Assembly: GCA_015832175.1 (NCBI GenBank)
Contig: WJXW01000001.1
Coordinates: 1,984,001-2,048,000, forward strand
Reading direction: 5' to 3'
Origin: Paraphaeosphaeria minitans
Lineage: Eukaryota > Ascomycota > Dothideomycetes > Pleosporales > Didymosphaeriaceae
Length of the DNA stretch: 64,000 nucleotides
Each line of letters opens with the position of its first letter. The stretch's first letter is position 1. The notes beneath the pieces were generated by a model, which was given only the letters and a program-made list of their open reading frames with translations, was not told the DNA's origin and ran no database searches. Position numbers and translations under genes: made by a program. Shown here piece by piece: positions 32,733-42,639 of this stretch.

Positions 32733-33881
32733 TCAGGTAGACTCCATGGTGTCTGGCGGTAAGGTTTCGTCGTGTGCGTTGGAGCTTTTCAAAAACCGTT
32801 TCGTAGACCTGGTGGATCGCTGCGATTCGTCCTTTCGTTTCTTCAGACCACCTACATTGGATGCAACATGCGCAGTGGCCCATTTCTTGACCCTCATGAA
32901 GGCCGTTACCGCGGGTGCTGGAAGCGCGGCCAGCTGACGACTGGAAATGGCCCCGCTGCTCATCAGAATCTCAATCGAAGTTCGAACCCGGGCAATCGAT
33001 GGATTCAGTGATTGCCCGTAAACATCTTCGCGAAAGGCGTTAAGAGCTATGTTTCGTAAGAGGAGGATGTCTCCAGGCTTGATGCGTTGTAGGACATGGC
33101 TGAGTGAATTTTGAGAATCGTTACCCTTGGGCCTTTGCCAGAACGTGATCTTGAAGTCGCTTCTGGTGTCGTCGGCGACAAGGATCTCCCGAAGCCGCAT
33201 TCTGTAGCCGCCTTTCTTTACAAACACTTCTCTGTCCTCTGGTGGTGCAGCGAGAACGCACAGGAAATTGGGAGTGGGTGTCTGCGGATATATCTTTCGC
33301 AAATGCGCCGCGCTGGGTAAGGCACCAAATTCTGTAAGCTTCAAAGTAGCAGGTATCTGCAGGATCGGCACGTCTGGATTCGACTGTTGAAAGCTTCCCA
33401 TGCTCATGCCTGTTGTACTCTCGAAGGACGTGCCCACAAACGACTGTGAGGTTCCTGTGGCATCCGTTAGACCTCCGGGAGCAATCTGTGAAGACAGGAG
33501 CGTGTCGTGGAAAACCAATGAGTGGTTTACAAAGTAACTGTCATCGAAAGGCGCCTCATCTATAGTCATGATCGTGTCGAGGTTGGTTGTATCTTCCGGA
33601 CATGCATCGAATGAAGCTCCGACACCTGGTACCGAGAAAGAAAGGGATGAATCGTCGCCATTGAGGCCATCATTTGGTAGATACGGGTGGGACCAGTCTG
33701 ACCGCAGTCGCTGCTCTCTTGGCGCGATGTGCCGCCATTTGAATGGTGATTCTTGGGCCAGCTCTGTAAGAGAAGAGTCTGAGCGGAGAAATCGGGTTGC
33801 CTCATGCGAGTCAAGCAGTGCATCCGGGGTAAAGTCGAGGCTTGCCCGCAGAGGCGCGCCGTTGAGAGTTTTCAGCCTCAT
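32733..33881 (-). CDS. OB-fold-like putative nucleic-acid-binding protein, 382 aa
   Basis: Single minus-strand exon. The first 190 residues are Ser/Thr/Asp-rich and disordered. Residues about 205-310 look like one OB fold: FLCVLAAPPEDREVFVKKGG, MRLREILVADDTRSDFKITFW, a loop, then LQRIKPGDILLLRNIALNAFREDVYGQSLN and RVRTSIEIL. The pattern 'DDTR..FKITFW ... I.PGDILLLRNI' resembles single-stranded DNA-binding folds of RPA-like and shieldin-2-like proteins. The C-terminus is basic (KKRKDESQRSTRSTKR), fitting a nuclear protein. I infer a DNA-binding or genome-maintenance role; the exact family is not certain. It is divergently arranged with the Apd1-like gene over a 510-bp promoter region. Confidence 0.7.
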   Translation of the reverse strand: MRLKTLNGAPLRASLDFTPDALLDSHEATRFLRSDSSLTELAQESPFKWRHIAPREQRLRSDWSHPYLPNDGLNGDDSSLSFSVPGVGASFDACPEDTTNLDTIMTIDEAPFDDSYFVNHSLVFHDTLLSSQIAPGGLTDATGTSQSFVGTSFESTTGMSMGSFQQSNPDVPILQIPATLKLTEFGALPSAAHLRKIYPQTPTPNFLCVLAAPPEDREVFVKKGGYRMRLREILVADDTRSDFKITFWQRPKGNDSQNSLSHVLQRIKPGDILLLRNIALNAFREDVYGQSLNPSIARVRTSIEILMSSGAISSRQLAALPAPAVTAFMRVKKWATAHVASNVGGLKKRKDESQRSTRSTKRFLKSSNAHDETLPPDTMEST

Positions 33882-34393
33882 CGGCCCATCGTAAAGGGTG
33901 GACGCGTCGTTTCGATGGCGTCACGTAGAGGTTGGCTTGCTGGCGGGTCGGTATAAGCCTTGACAAACACCAACGTTTGCAAGCGTATATAGACCAAGCC
34001 AAGCGAACAGGCAGAGGGTGCAATGTCGAGTCTGGAGGATGCGTTGCGCAGAGCCGCTCGGAGAAAACGTCGGAGCCGAGCGTCGTCGTGGCTTCCCCAA
34101 TTCATAGGCGGTCTTTTTAAGCTGGCAAGCGCCGACGTGGCTGCCTCGAGAGCTAACAGAGTGGATTTTTTTTGGAATTGAACGAAGCTATTCTTACAAT
34201 CTCCTTCTTTTCTGACGACCCTCAGAGTCCTCTCCAAATTGCACTGCGTCGCATTGCATTAGACTAGCACATAACGTCGACACCAACCAGCCGTCGCGTA
34301 CGTAATCGAGCGGCCCAATTCCGCGGAAGACAGCTCGCACTTTAATCTTATCAGATCATCAGCTATAAAGTGGGCGGGAACCCTTCGGTCACT
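33882..34393. other. Divergent promoter region
   Basis: Between the OB-fold-like gene (minus) and the Apd1-like gene (plus). A T9 tract lies near 34165. Short frames here are not supported. Confidence 0.5.
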
Positions 34394-35653
34394 ATGGGCA
34401 AAGATTCGACCCACAAGCCCATGAACCCGTACAAGATGACTGCGGCGCTCAAGAATATATACTATAGGCTGACGCCCACGTCTTCGTCGCTGTCGCTGCC
34501 AACTCAGAAGAACCCTGGCGAATTTGCCAAAGCGCGGACCACAGACGCGCTGTTCCCCACCACCGACCCCACCGTTGATGGCGACGATTGCCTGCACGAC
34601 TGCGCCAGCTGCACCATCAAGTACCCTAGGAGGTTCACCATCGATGAGGATGAGGAGCTATATGGTCATGTCAAAGGATGGAGTACACATCTGATCGTCG
34701 CGACGGGAAAGACGGACTGGGTGCGCGATGTTGCAGACGAGAAAGGCAGCATCATGGAGGCTGTGGACAAGGGTGACGTGAGGCCCAGCAATGGTGTCAG
34801 TATATTCCTTTCTAGTTTGCGGTATCATGTGATTAACTCGGAACAGAAGCTCATGCTCTCCGCGTCCGACATTCCTGTACCCGAACACTCGAACCACAGT
34901 ACCACGGTACTCCTCCTTCCCAAGTTCCAGTTCATCGACAACGTGACACCCGCGAATACACCGGATCTCATCCGAGACTTTGTGGACAAGGGCCCGACCA
35001 ACACATCGCCGCTCCCGCAACCTGCGCTGCCGCCATCATCCTCGCCTCTGTCCCCAGAAGCCTCTGAGTCCGAATCAGAGTCAACGGCTGCATCCAAGAT
35101 CCCACCCGCAATCTCATCATCCGGTCTCAAGGCGCGGCCGTGCCCACACAAATACCTCATACTGTTATGCAGTCAGGCAACGCGCGACGCACGTTGCGGC
35201 CAGTCGGCACCTCTGCTGCGGAAAGAGTTCGCGCGACACCTTGCGCCACTGGGCCTGTACCGTGACCTTCACGACGAGCGACCGGGCGGCGTCGGAATCT
35301 ACTTTATAAGCCACGTGGGCGGCCACAAATTCTCCGCAAACGTAATGATCTACCGCTCGTCCTCCGCAATCGAGCGGCCCAACCAGCCCAACGGCCATGT
35401 GAACGGCGTCGAGGAGTCGCTAGATAAACTGAGGGTGGAAGACGACAAGGGACAGGAGGTGGTGTTGGACGTCAACAAGGCGCAGGAGGCAGAAGGTAAC
35501 GGCGAGGCGGCACAGTGCATCTGGCTTGCGAGGGTGCGGCCCGAGGACTGCGAAAACATCATCAGATACACAGTGCTGCAGGGCAAGCTCGTCAAGCCGC
35601 AGAGCCAGCTGAGAGGAGGCTTCGATCGGAGTAAGCAGCTTGCGAGTTGGTGA
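34394..35653 (+). CDS. APD1: Sucrase/ferredoxin-like (Apd1/Aim32 family) protein
   Basis: Open frame to 35653; the start is taken at MGKDSTHKP (34394), with an alternative Met eight codons upstream. Family: thioredoxin-like ferredoxins binding a [2Fe-2S] cluster through two Cys and two His; yeast Apd1 affects actin patches and stress tolerance. Visible elements are DDCLHDCASCTIKYP near the N-terminus, HLIVATGKTDWVRDV, CPHKYLILLCSQATRDARCG and the diagnostic HVGGHKFSANVMIYR with its HxxxH pair. A segment at 34796-34846 (51 nt, GTCAGT...GATTAAC...CAG) looks like an intron whose removal joins RPSNG to KLMLSASDIPVPEH; without it 17 foreign-looking residues stay in frame. Spliced length would be 402 residues. 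A Ser/Glu-rich insert separates the two halves. Confidence 0.87.
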   Translation: MGKDSTHKPMNPYKMTAALKNIYYRLTPTSSSLSLPTQKNPGEFAKARTTDALFPTTDPTVDGDDCLHDCASCTIKYPRRFTIDEDEELYGHVKGWSTHLIVATGKTDWVRDVADEKGSIMEAVDKGDVRPSNGVSIFLSSLRYHVINSEQKLMLSASDIPVPEHSNHSTTVLLLPKFQFIDNVTPANTPDLIRDFVDKGPTNTSPLPQPALPPSSSPLSPEASESESESTAASKIPPAISSSGLKARPCPHKYLILLCSQATRDARCGQSAPLLRKEFARHLAPLGLYRDLHDERPGGVGIYFISHVGGHKFSANVMIYRSSSAIERPNQPNGHVNGVEESLDKLRVEDDKGQEVVLDVNKAQEAEGNGEAAQCIWLARVRPEDCENIIRYTVLQGKLVKPQSQLRGGFDRSKQLASW

Positions 35654-36483
35654 TACCCCCTGTAGTTGTTCTCGCGAGGGCCAGCGTTGCATAGCATCTG
35701 AGCGCAAAGACGAGGAGTGGAAACCATAGATGATGGGCCCAAGCTCCAATGTTGGATCTGTGCGCTTGCCCATCTTTGACATGCGCATTCACCTACATGA
35801 GATGGCACATGCATATATTCGCGTATCATACTGTACTAACTTCACCGTACGAGGCTCGACTGTGGCTTCCTCACAGCATCACGCGCAGCTTGTACGGTAC
35901 GCGAGGGAAAGTGCAAAAGTTGGCATTGGTATCAAAGCAAGACTGAGCACAACGTTGATCTGCTGCGTCGAAATTTAGGGTTTCGTCCGCTCTCTGTGGA
36001 CAGCGAGAGTAATTGTATCAGAACAAAGCTCGAGACTTGGGCGTAAGAGTGCAGTGACGATTCCCTGTTTGTTGATGTACATGCGACGGAGATATGACGC
36101 GACCATGTCGTGGCGACCGGGAAGTGGAGAGGACCGCTTCGGACATATTACGCCGGCACATCAGGTTTTGCGCGCAGGCCATGAAAGCGTTACGACGAAA
36201 GTAGCAAGAGTGTACGGAGTCAATTGTGAAAGGTAGGATTCAAATGGGTATCGTGTGAAGGGGTGGTAGCCGCCAAGCGGCACTAATGTTCCGCGCCAAT
36301 CATGCGTTGGTGGGAAATGCCGTTCTCCGCCGCGTCTTCCCCGTGGAGAGTGGATGGAAACGCCTGCGAATGCTAGAGCTAATGCAAAAACATGAGATGT
36401 GGATGGAAAGCAAGAAGCAGCGGGAGAATAGGGACTGACGCAACCACTTTAGGGGCTGGTCGAATAGATGCTGGCGTCCGATC
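35654..36483. other. Intergenic, convergent 3' flanks
   Basis: Between the Apd1-like gene and VPS60. No supported feature. Confidence 0.6.
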
Positions 36484-37082
36484 TCAACCGGCAACCTCCT
36501 TGACTTTGCTGTGCTCCGGCGGCTCATCGATGAACTGTGGCGGGGCAGCATCGTCGAGCAGGAAGGCCGGTGTGCCACTCGACTCGCCAATGCCCTCAAG
36601 CTCCACCTCTTCGCCGAGCGCTTCCAACTCAGCATCCAGCTCGGCCTCGTCCACGTCCTCGGGCACCTCGTAGCTCCGACTTATGCTCTCCTGTATGTCG
36701 TTGCCCATGTCCATCAGATCGGCCATCTCATCCTGCAGCTGCTCAATCTTGTCGATGTTGATCTTGCCATATTGCTTTTTGAGCTCTTTGGTGGTGGTCT
36801 TCATGGCGTCGACGGTGGTCATGGTGTTCTTGAGGTTGTCCTGCATCATGCCTGCCTGCTCCATGTTCCACGACTGCTGCTGCAGCTGGTCGCGCTGAGC
36901 GTCGTACATCTTGCGCTGCTGCAGGACCTTGAGGGCTTTTTGCTTGAGGGCGGTCTTGCCGGGTCCGTCGCGCATGCGGGCGATTTTCTGCTGGTAGGCA
37001 GACAGCTCGGCGTTGAGCTTGGCAAGCTTGACATCGATGGACTCTATACGTGTATCGACCTGGGGCGAGTTAGGGGGTGTTT

Positions 37083-37113
<31 letters not shown>

Positions 37114-37208
37114 CCGGCCGGCGGAGGTAGGAGGTTACGTGCCGTGGTTATGGCCTGGTTGAGCGTGGGCTTCGGCGCCGTGCTCTTCGCTCCAAACAGG
37201 CGATTCAT
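36484..37208 (-). CDS. VPS60: ESCRT-III-associated protein Vps60/CHMP5, 213 aa
   Basis: Two minus-strand exons. Exon 1 (37208-37143) encodes MNRLFGAKSTAPKPTLNQAITT; exon 2 (37059-36484) continues VDTRIESIDVKLAKLNAEL. Together 642 nt, the usual length. Snf7-family protein acting on endosomes in multivesicular body sorting and Vps4 regulation through Vta1. The N-terminal basic helix, the long helical hairpin (LKQKALKVLQQRKMYDAQRDQL ... KTTTKELKKQYGKINIDKIEQL) and the acidic C-terminal tail (EDVDEAELDAELEALGEE) are all clear. The join needs a GC donor (ACG|GCACGT) because the nearby GT would break the frame. The 83-nt intron contains a GGCA microsatellite (37084-37112). Confidence 0.94.
37084..37112. 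repeat. (GGCA)n microsatellite inside VPS60 intron
   Basis: Seven GGCA units followed by GGCCGGCCGGC; lies wholly in the single intron, on the coding strand (TGCC)n, i.e. part of a pyrimidine-rich intron. Confidence 0.9.
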
Positions 37209-38141
37209 GTTTGTAGAAGCTCAGAGATAGTCGGGTGCGGTGTCGTACCTGAGAGAGGGCGGCCTCGTGGTGTACAGGGGTGAGTGGTGTCGTCGCGGGG
37301 CACATTCATGCGCAGTGCATCGTCAAGCTTGGCCCGCCGCACCCAGCGTCATCGGGCCATCACGTGTGGCAGGCAGCGCGGGCGGCGGGCTCACAGCTCA
37401 CACCAGATCAGATGGCACCAGACTGGCGCAGGCTGGCACGCTTGGACTACCTGCAGCGCATACTTCCAAGTGTCGCACTCCTGGCTGACTATCTATCTAT
37501 AGTTTTATCTTTACCCATATCTATACGTATGGACTAGATCTTCACTCGCTATCCAGACATGCCAAGACAAGCGCGAGGGCTGCAGCGTGCCTGCCTCAGC
37601 TCAGCAGCGCCTCTCCTCTCACCGGCCGTCCTCGGCCTAGCGCTGGCCCAGTCCAAGTCCCCGTCCCAGTTCCACCTGCACTCTCCCTGCGGTGCTTCCT
37701 CTGCGTGTGTGCTGTCACCGCTGCTCTGATATACCCTACATACCCCCCAACCCCCGCAGCCGCCCACTCTACACCTTGTGGCTCTGCTTCTGTATTTGTA
37801 ACGACCTCCCACGACGTCTCTGCTGTCTGTGTGTCCCCATTGTGCGACCGCTCGCTTGCTTGTGCCCTCCCCGGTGGTTTCTTCGCCAGGTACCGCACCG
37901 TCCCACCCTGCCCGACTGCCCACCCTGTTGACCCTCGCGCACGCCCCTCGCCGCCCTTCACTCTCCCCGCGCCGTGCTTTCCTCTGCTGACTCTGCAACT
38001 CCCGTCCTAGCCGCACTTCCTCCCACCTTCACGCCCCATGAGTTGTCTGTTGTCATAGCTCCACCCCGCGCATGAGACCCGCTCGGCTGCGGCTACCCTC
38101 GAGTCCTTCCTTTTCGCTGCCCCGCCCAGTCACCATCCACC
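37209..38141. promoter_or_regulatory. Divergent promoter region VPS60 / SAPS gene
   Basis: About 930 bp. From 37.6 to 38.14 kb the plus strand is strongly pyrimidine-rich (CTCTCC, CCCTCC, CTGTCTGTGTGTCCCC), as in leaders of highly expressed fungal housekeeping genes. Frames here on both strands are low-complexity shadows. Confidence 0.5.
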
Positions 38142-41075
38142 ATGTTTTGGCGCTTCGGCGGGTACGCGCAGCTGTCGTCGCTGGACAGCATCCTCGACAA
38201 GTCCGACGTGACGGTTGAGGAGCTGCTGGACGAGTCGGACCTCATCCAGGAGCTGAAGCAGCAGAATTCGAAGCTGATCGAATACCTCCGCGACGAAAAG
38301 GTTCTGGAGCGCTTGCTGCGCTACGTCATCGCCCCGAAGCCCCTAAACTCGCCCAAAGATGAAGCCCAGTCCGAATCCCTGAAGAGCGAGGGCTTCTTTG
38401 GGCGCGTGAGGACGCGCTCGACGTCAGTCAAGTCCGACTCGGGCGATGGCGAAGAGGGCAAGGAGGAGAAGCAGCGCATGAAGTACGCGTATGTGGCGTG
38501 CGAAATCCTGTCGTCCGAGGTCTGGTCCATATCTGAAGCCGTGCTGGAGAACCAGGACAGTCTGCGCCAGTTCTGGAACTACATCAAGCAGCCAGCGCCG
38601 CTCGATCCCGTGCAAGCTGGCTACTTCAGCAAGGTCAACGAATCGCTGCTCGATCGCAAGATGGAGGAGATGCTTGATTTCTTCAAGTCCATCGACAACG
38701 TCGTGACCGACATGCTGCAACACGTCGACTGCCCCATGATCATGGACCTGCTGCTGAAGATGATTAGCTTGGAAAAGAGCGAGGGCGGCCAAGGAATTGT
38801 AGACTGGCTTCAGTCCCAGAACCTGGTTTCGCAACTGGTTTCTTATCTTGCGCCCGACCAGCCGTCCAATTGCCAGACCTCGGCCGGAGACTTCCTCAAG
38901 GCCATCATTACCATCTCTGCAAATGCCACCACCCAGGATACCCAAGTGATAGGACCTAACGAACTCACACGTCAACTGGTTTCAGAAGCGTGTATCAAGC
39001 AGATGATTGGTTACATGCTCCACGGCGGCAACCCGCTCACCGTTAGCGTTGGAATCATAATTGAAGTCATCCGGAAGAACAATTCTGACTATGATCTGGA
39101 GAACCAGATAGGCCCGGTGCCAAAGACCTCTGACCCCATCTACTTGGGAACCCTTCTCCGACAGTTTGCAAACCACATCCCTCAATTCATGGAGCTGGTC
39201 CACACCACTAGGCAGACTATATCCAACAAAGATGGCTCGACCACCTCTAGGAAAAGGGAGCTCAAGACCGCTTTTGGTGAGAAGATCGAGCCTCTCGGCT
39301 TTGACCGCTTCAAGACCTGCGAATTGATGGCAGAGCTTCTACACTGCAGCAACATGGCGCTCTTGAACGAGCGCGGCAGCGAAGCTGAGGTCAAGCGAAG
39401 AGACGCCGAGCGTGACCGGTTAAAGGCCGAAGGGAAGTTGACGGCCCGAGACCCCAACGCGGGCGACTTTTCAACGAGCGTTGATAGTCATGGCTTTCAC
39501 CACGCCCGGGCGCCGTCTAGTGAATCGCCGGAAGAGATCAAGCGACTCGAGGTGCAGAACAACTCTGAGGACGACTTTGAGAAGGTTATTGCGCCCGAAG
39601 CACCGTCCGCAGAGAAGGCTAATATCGACAAGGAACACGTTGGAGAGCCACTGGAACGATCACCCAAGACGGAACCCAAAGAATCTGGTGTTGGCAAGCC
39701 TGAAGAAGCTGCGGGAGAGCTCGTTGACGAACCTTTATCGCCTGCCAAAGACGCTGCGTCACCTGTCAAGGACACCGCTTCGCCTGCAGCGGCCACACCT
39801 GGAAAGGTTGCGGATGATGCAGAGTCACCTACATCGGCTGGTCTCTCCGCCAAGGTCGGTGGCTTGGGTCTCGATAACGATACCGTCATGGGCGATACAG
39901 AAGAGAGCCGAAAATCACAACCACCTGCAAAGGAGGAGAAGCCAACGCCACCTTCACTTCTGACCCAGCAGCTCACAAGGGCGCAGACAGACGAACCCGA
40001 GGAGAAGGAACTCTCGCCGCACCCAGAAGATAAGCCTGCACCGTTGTTCTCTGGTAAGAACAAGGACACAGATGCCGCCGAGACTTCCAAACCAGATGCT
40101 GCCCGTTTTACGACAAGTGCGGCTGAAAGCGAGGAGTCCGAAGTCACACCCATTGATGAGAGTAGCGAGACAAGATCTGTACTTTTTGGAGGTGTAGAAG
40201 CTCAATACGCGCCGCAATACGAAGTCGATGTGGACGGTTCACCTGTTGTGGGAGACTTGCTCAAAATCCAGTTCGTAGAGGACAAGGTTGTACCAACGAT
40301 TTTTGTAAGTTGGCTTGCTGCTATAATCTGACAGGCACACTGACTTGTCGCAAAGGATTTCTTCTTCCGCTTCCCATGGAACAACTTCCTTCACAATGTT
40401 GTATACGATGTTGTACAGCAAGTTTTCAATGGGCAGATGGAGCGCGGTTATAACCGCAGCCTTGCCATTGATCTCTTCGAAACCGGACGCATCACCGAGC
40501 GCATCATCGAAGGTCAGCAGGCGAGCGACAAGGCGCAAGCAGAAACACACATGCGTCTTGGCTACATGGGCCATCTCACCCTGATCGCAGAGGAGGTCTT
40601 GAAGTTCACTGAGCGTCATCCAGCAGAACTTCTCTCGCAGTCGGTCTTGGAGAAGGTTATGAGCCAGGCATGGATAGACTACGTCGAGCAGACCCTGGCA
40701 GAAACAAGAGAGCGCGACAACGCTATTCTCGGTGGTGTCCGTCCTGACATGAGCGTCGGCCCCCGGCAAGCCGTACTCAACGCGGTCAACGCTCAATCGG
40801 GCTTCAGCAATGAAGGAGGCTCTTCCCTCGCCAACGCAAGCAGCGGAAACATTGGGCTCGATAGCATGGAACTTACTAACGCGGACAACGGCGGCGGATA
40901 CACATTTAGCGGCGGCTCATTACTCAGCGGATTCACGAATTCGAGCGACGAGGAGGACGAGGAGATGGACGAGGGCGGCGAAGAAAGAGAGCGCGAGCCA
41001 CGGCAGCCTCCTGTGAGTGACTCGGAACAAGTGGGTGAACTCTCATTTGAAGACGTCGAGATGGACTACCGATGA
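38142..41075 (+). CDS. SAPS-domain Sit4/PP6 phosphatase-associated protein, 960 aa
   Basis: Two exons, 38142-40304 and 40356-41075, joined in phase across a 51-nt intron (CTGAC branch). Homologous to yeast Sap155/Sap185/Sap190 and animal PP6 regulatory subunits, which hold the Sit4/PP6 catalytic subunit and direct it in cell-cycle and nutrient signalling. The N-terminus MFWRFGGY...LDSILDK..VTVEELLDE and the helical-repeat SAPS region with YVACEILSSEVWSI, NVVTDMLQHVDCPMIMDLLLKMI, DFLKAIITISAN and FKTCELMAELLHCSNMALLN are diagnostic. Between about residues 440 and 700 lies a disordered SP/TP-rich insert. The second exon resumes the fold with DFFFRFPWNNFLHNVVYDVVQQVFNG and AETHMRLGYMGHLTLIAEEV, and ends in an acidic tail. 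Confidence 0.95.
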
Positions 41076-41618
41076 TCGCATCGCACGGGTCCCAGCACGA
41101 CACTTACACTGTCCGCGCGTTGGTGCGTTTTCTTCTCTCATTACTCAGTACCACTGTTGTGTGTTGGGAAGCTGTGTTGGTGTCGTGTCGCGTGTCGTTC
41201 GCTCGTTTCGCTTAGCGTCTGGTGGTTGTAAGGAACGTGCAGCCACCGGATGACAGACATTGGTATCCGGGACCTTTCATCCGCAAGCCTTGGCATGTAT
41301 ATACAGGACTGGGCGCCGGGACTGTATGTGGCAAGAGCATGCATCTGTAGGAATACGTTATTGTTGGTTGCACATACACGCTCGCGCGCTATCCTATGTG
41401 TGCGGATGAGAGGTCCAAGATAGTTGCGCCCTCTGCGATCGTTCTTCCCACAGCACCATACCCTTGTGTCGATCCTTCACCCCCATGGTGGTTTTTCCAT
41501 TCTGTCTCCTAGCGTTTACGTTCCCTCTCATTACCACTGCGCGCGCTAACTTGTTCGACTGTCTTGCGTCTTCCGTCTCCCCGCCTAACCCTCTCACTAA
41601 TCGTTTTCCACGTCGCAG
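41076..41618. other. Intergenic
   Basis: 3' flank of the SAPS gene; possible but unresolved first exon of the small acidic protein gene after about 41.48 kb. A minus-strand frame of 222 codons (41394-42062) is a shadow. Confidence 0.4.
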
Positions 41619-41891
41619 AAATCCGCAATCCCATCCCCGCTCCAAATCCCACCCTCCCGCGCCCGCCGCCAGTTCGCAATGCGTCTCGCGCAGCGCAAGG
41701 CCGAGCTCGAGTCTACGCGCGACATGGAAGACGATCCTGACGACGGACCGGACGTTCAGGAGAGGGAGGTCAGAGAGGGGCATGAGCGCTTTAAGAGGTT
41801 GTTCGAGGGGATGGATAGTAGCGATGATGAGGGAGAGGGGAGCGAGGTGGGCGAAGAGGGTGGAGGGAGCCCGGGGGAGGGGCAGCGGTAG
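41619..41891 (+). CDS. Small charged protein, 3' exon (5' end unresolved)
   Basis: A CTAAT branch-like site and TCGCAG acceptor at 41618 lead into a frame reading QFAMRLAQRKAELES, MEDDPDDGPDVQEREVREG, ERFKRLFEGMDSSDDEGEG, stop at 41891. The sequence is highly charged and helical and has the feel of a short conserved fungal protein, but I cannot name it. No convincing upstream exon with a matching donor was found; an internal start at 41679 would give 70 residues. The acidic Ser/Asp tail is a casein kinase 2-type target (inference). Confidence 0.45.
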   Translation, partial: KSAIPSPLQIPPSRARRQFAMRLAQRKAELESTRDMEDDPDDGPDVQEREVREGHERFKRLFEGMDSSDDEGEGSEVGEEGGGSPGEGQR

Positions 41892-42639
41892 TGCGGCGCT
41901 GAGGGGGAGGCAGGAGCCCATCGGGTAGGGAAAGGGGGTAGATAGGGGGGAAAGGGTGGGGGCGAGGGGCACGAGATACCTAATGATTAGGATGGGGTTT
42001 GGATTACGTGGGATCATCCCTTGCTCATATCGCAGGTTTGGTTCATTCAACTCTTTTCTCACTTCACCGCGTTTTAGCTACGGCTCCTTGCTGTTCCAGG
42101 CTGCGACGACCGTCAGATGCTGCGTCCCACGTTTATAGCTTTCTGTTCACGTCTTTCGAGCATCTACCGCGCTACAGCAGGCCACCCCGTCATCGCACAG
42201 AGTAAAAGGTACATAGAGCACTCTGCTTCCACGCCGACGTCTACTCCCCGGCGCGAATTTCTTTTCCCGCTGCGTTTTGGAGGCGAGACTTGATGCGTGG
42301 ATGACGGGTCGAATGGACGAATTTCATTGCGGTCTTGATGATGAGCTGGTGTTAGCTCCCAGCAGAGGGAGAGGCTGGAGAGGAGGTATTTGTTGAAGGA
42401 GTCCGATGTCGAGGGGAAGGATAGCAGGAGAGAAAGGATCGAGCTGTCTTTAAAGGCTTGAGCATAAAATAGCACTTGTACGTACCATAGGTATACAAAA
42501 CGTACTTTGATTGTTTCTTATCCCACTTTCGGTGTTTTATCTATGTACGTATATAAGGTCTGTACGGACGCTGTACTTGTACGTTTGCCGCGCTGATTCA
42601 AATCGTCCGGATGAAAGTATGCATTCCCATGTATCGAAA
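41892..42639. other. Intergenic
   Basis: Between the small charged protein and the 3' end of the damaged regulator; nothing supported. Confidence 0.5.

Noticed and set aside
32975..32995. GTTCGAACCCGG, considered as a tRNA T-arm
   Set aside because: No acceptor stem, D-arm or anticodon arm fits around it; it lies within the OB-fold-like coding sequence.
36511..37230. 239-codon plus-strand frame opposite VPS60
   Set aside because: Antisense shadow of a helical, Leu-codon-rich gene; VPS60 on the minus strand is certain.
41394..42062. 222-codon minus-strand frame opposite the small charged protein
   Set aside because: Leu/Pro/Arg-rich antisense of a GAG/GGG-rich region; no motif, no start context, and the plus strand reads better.
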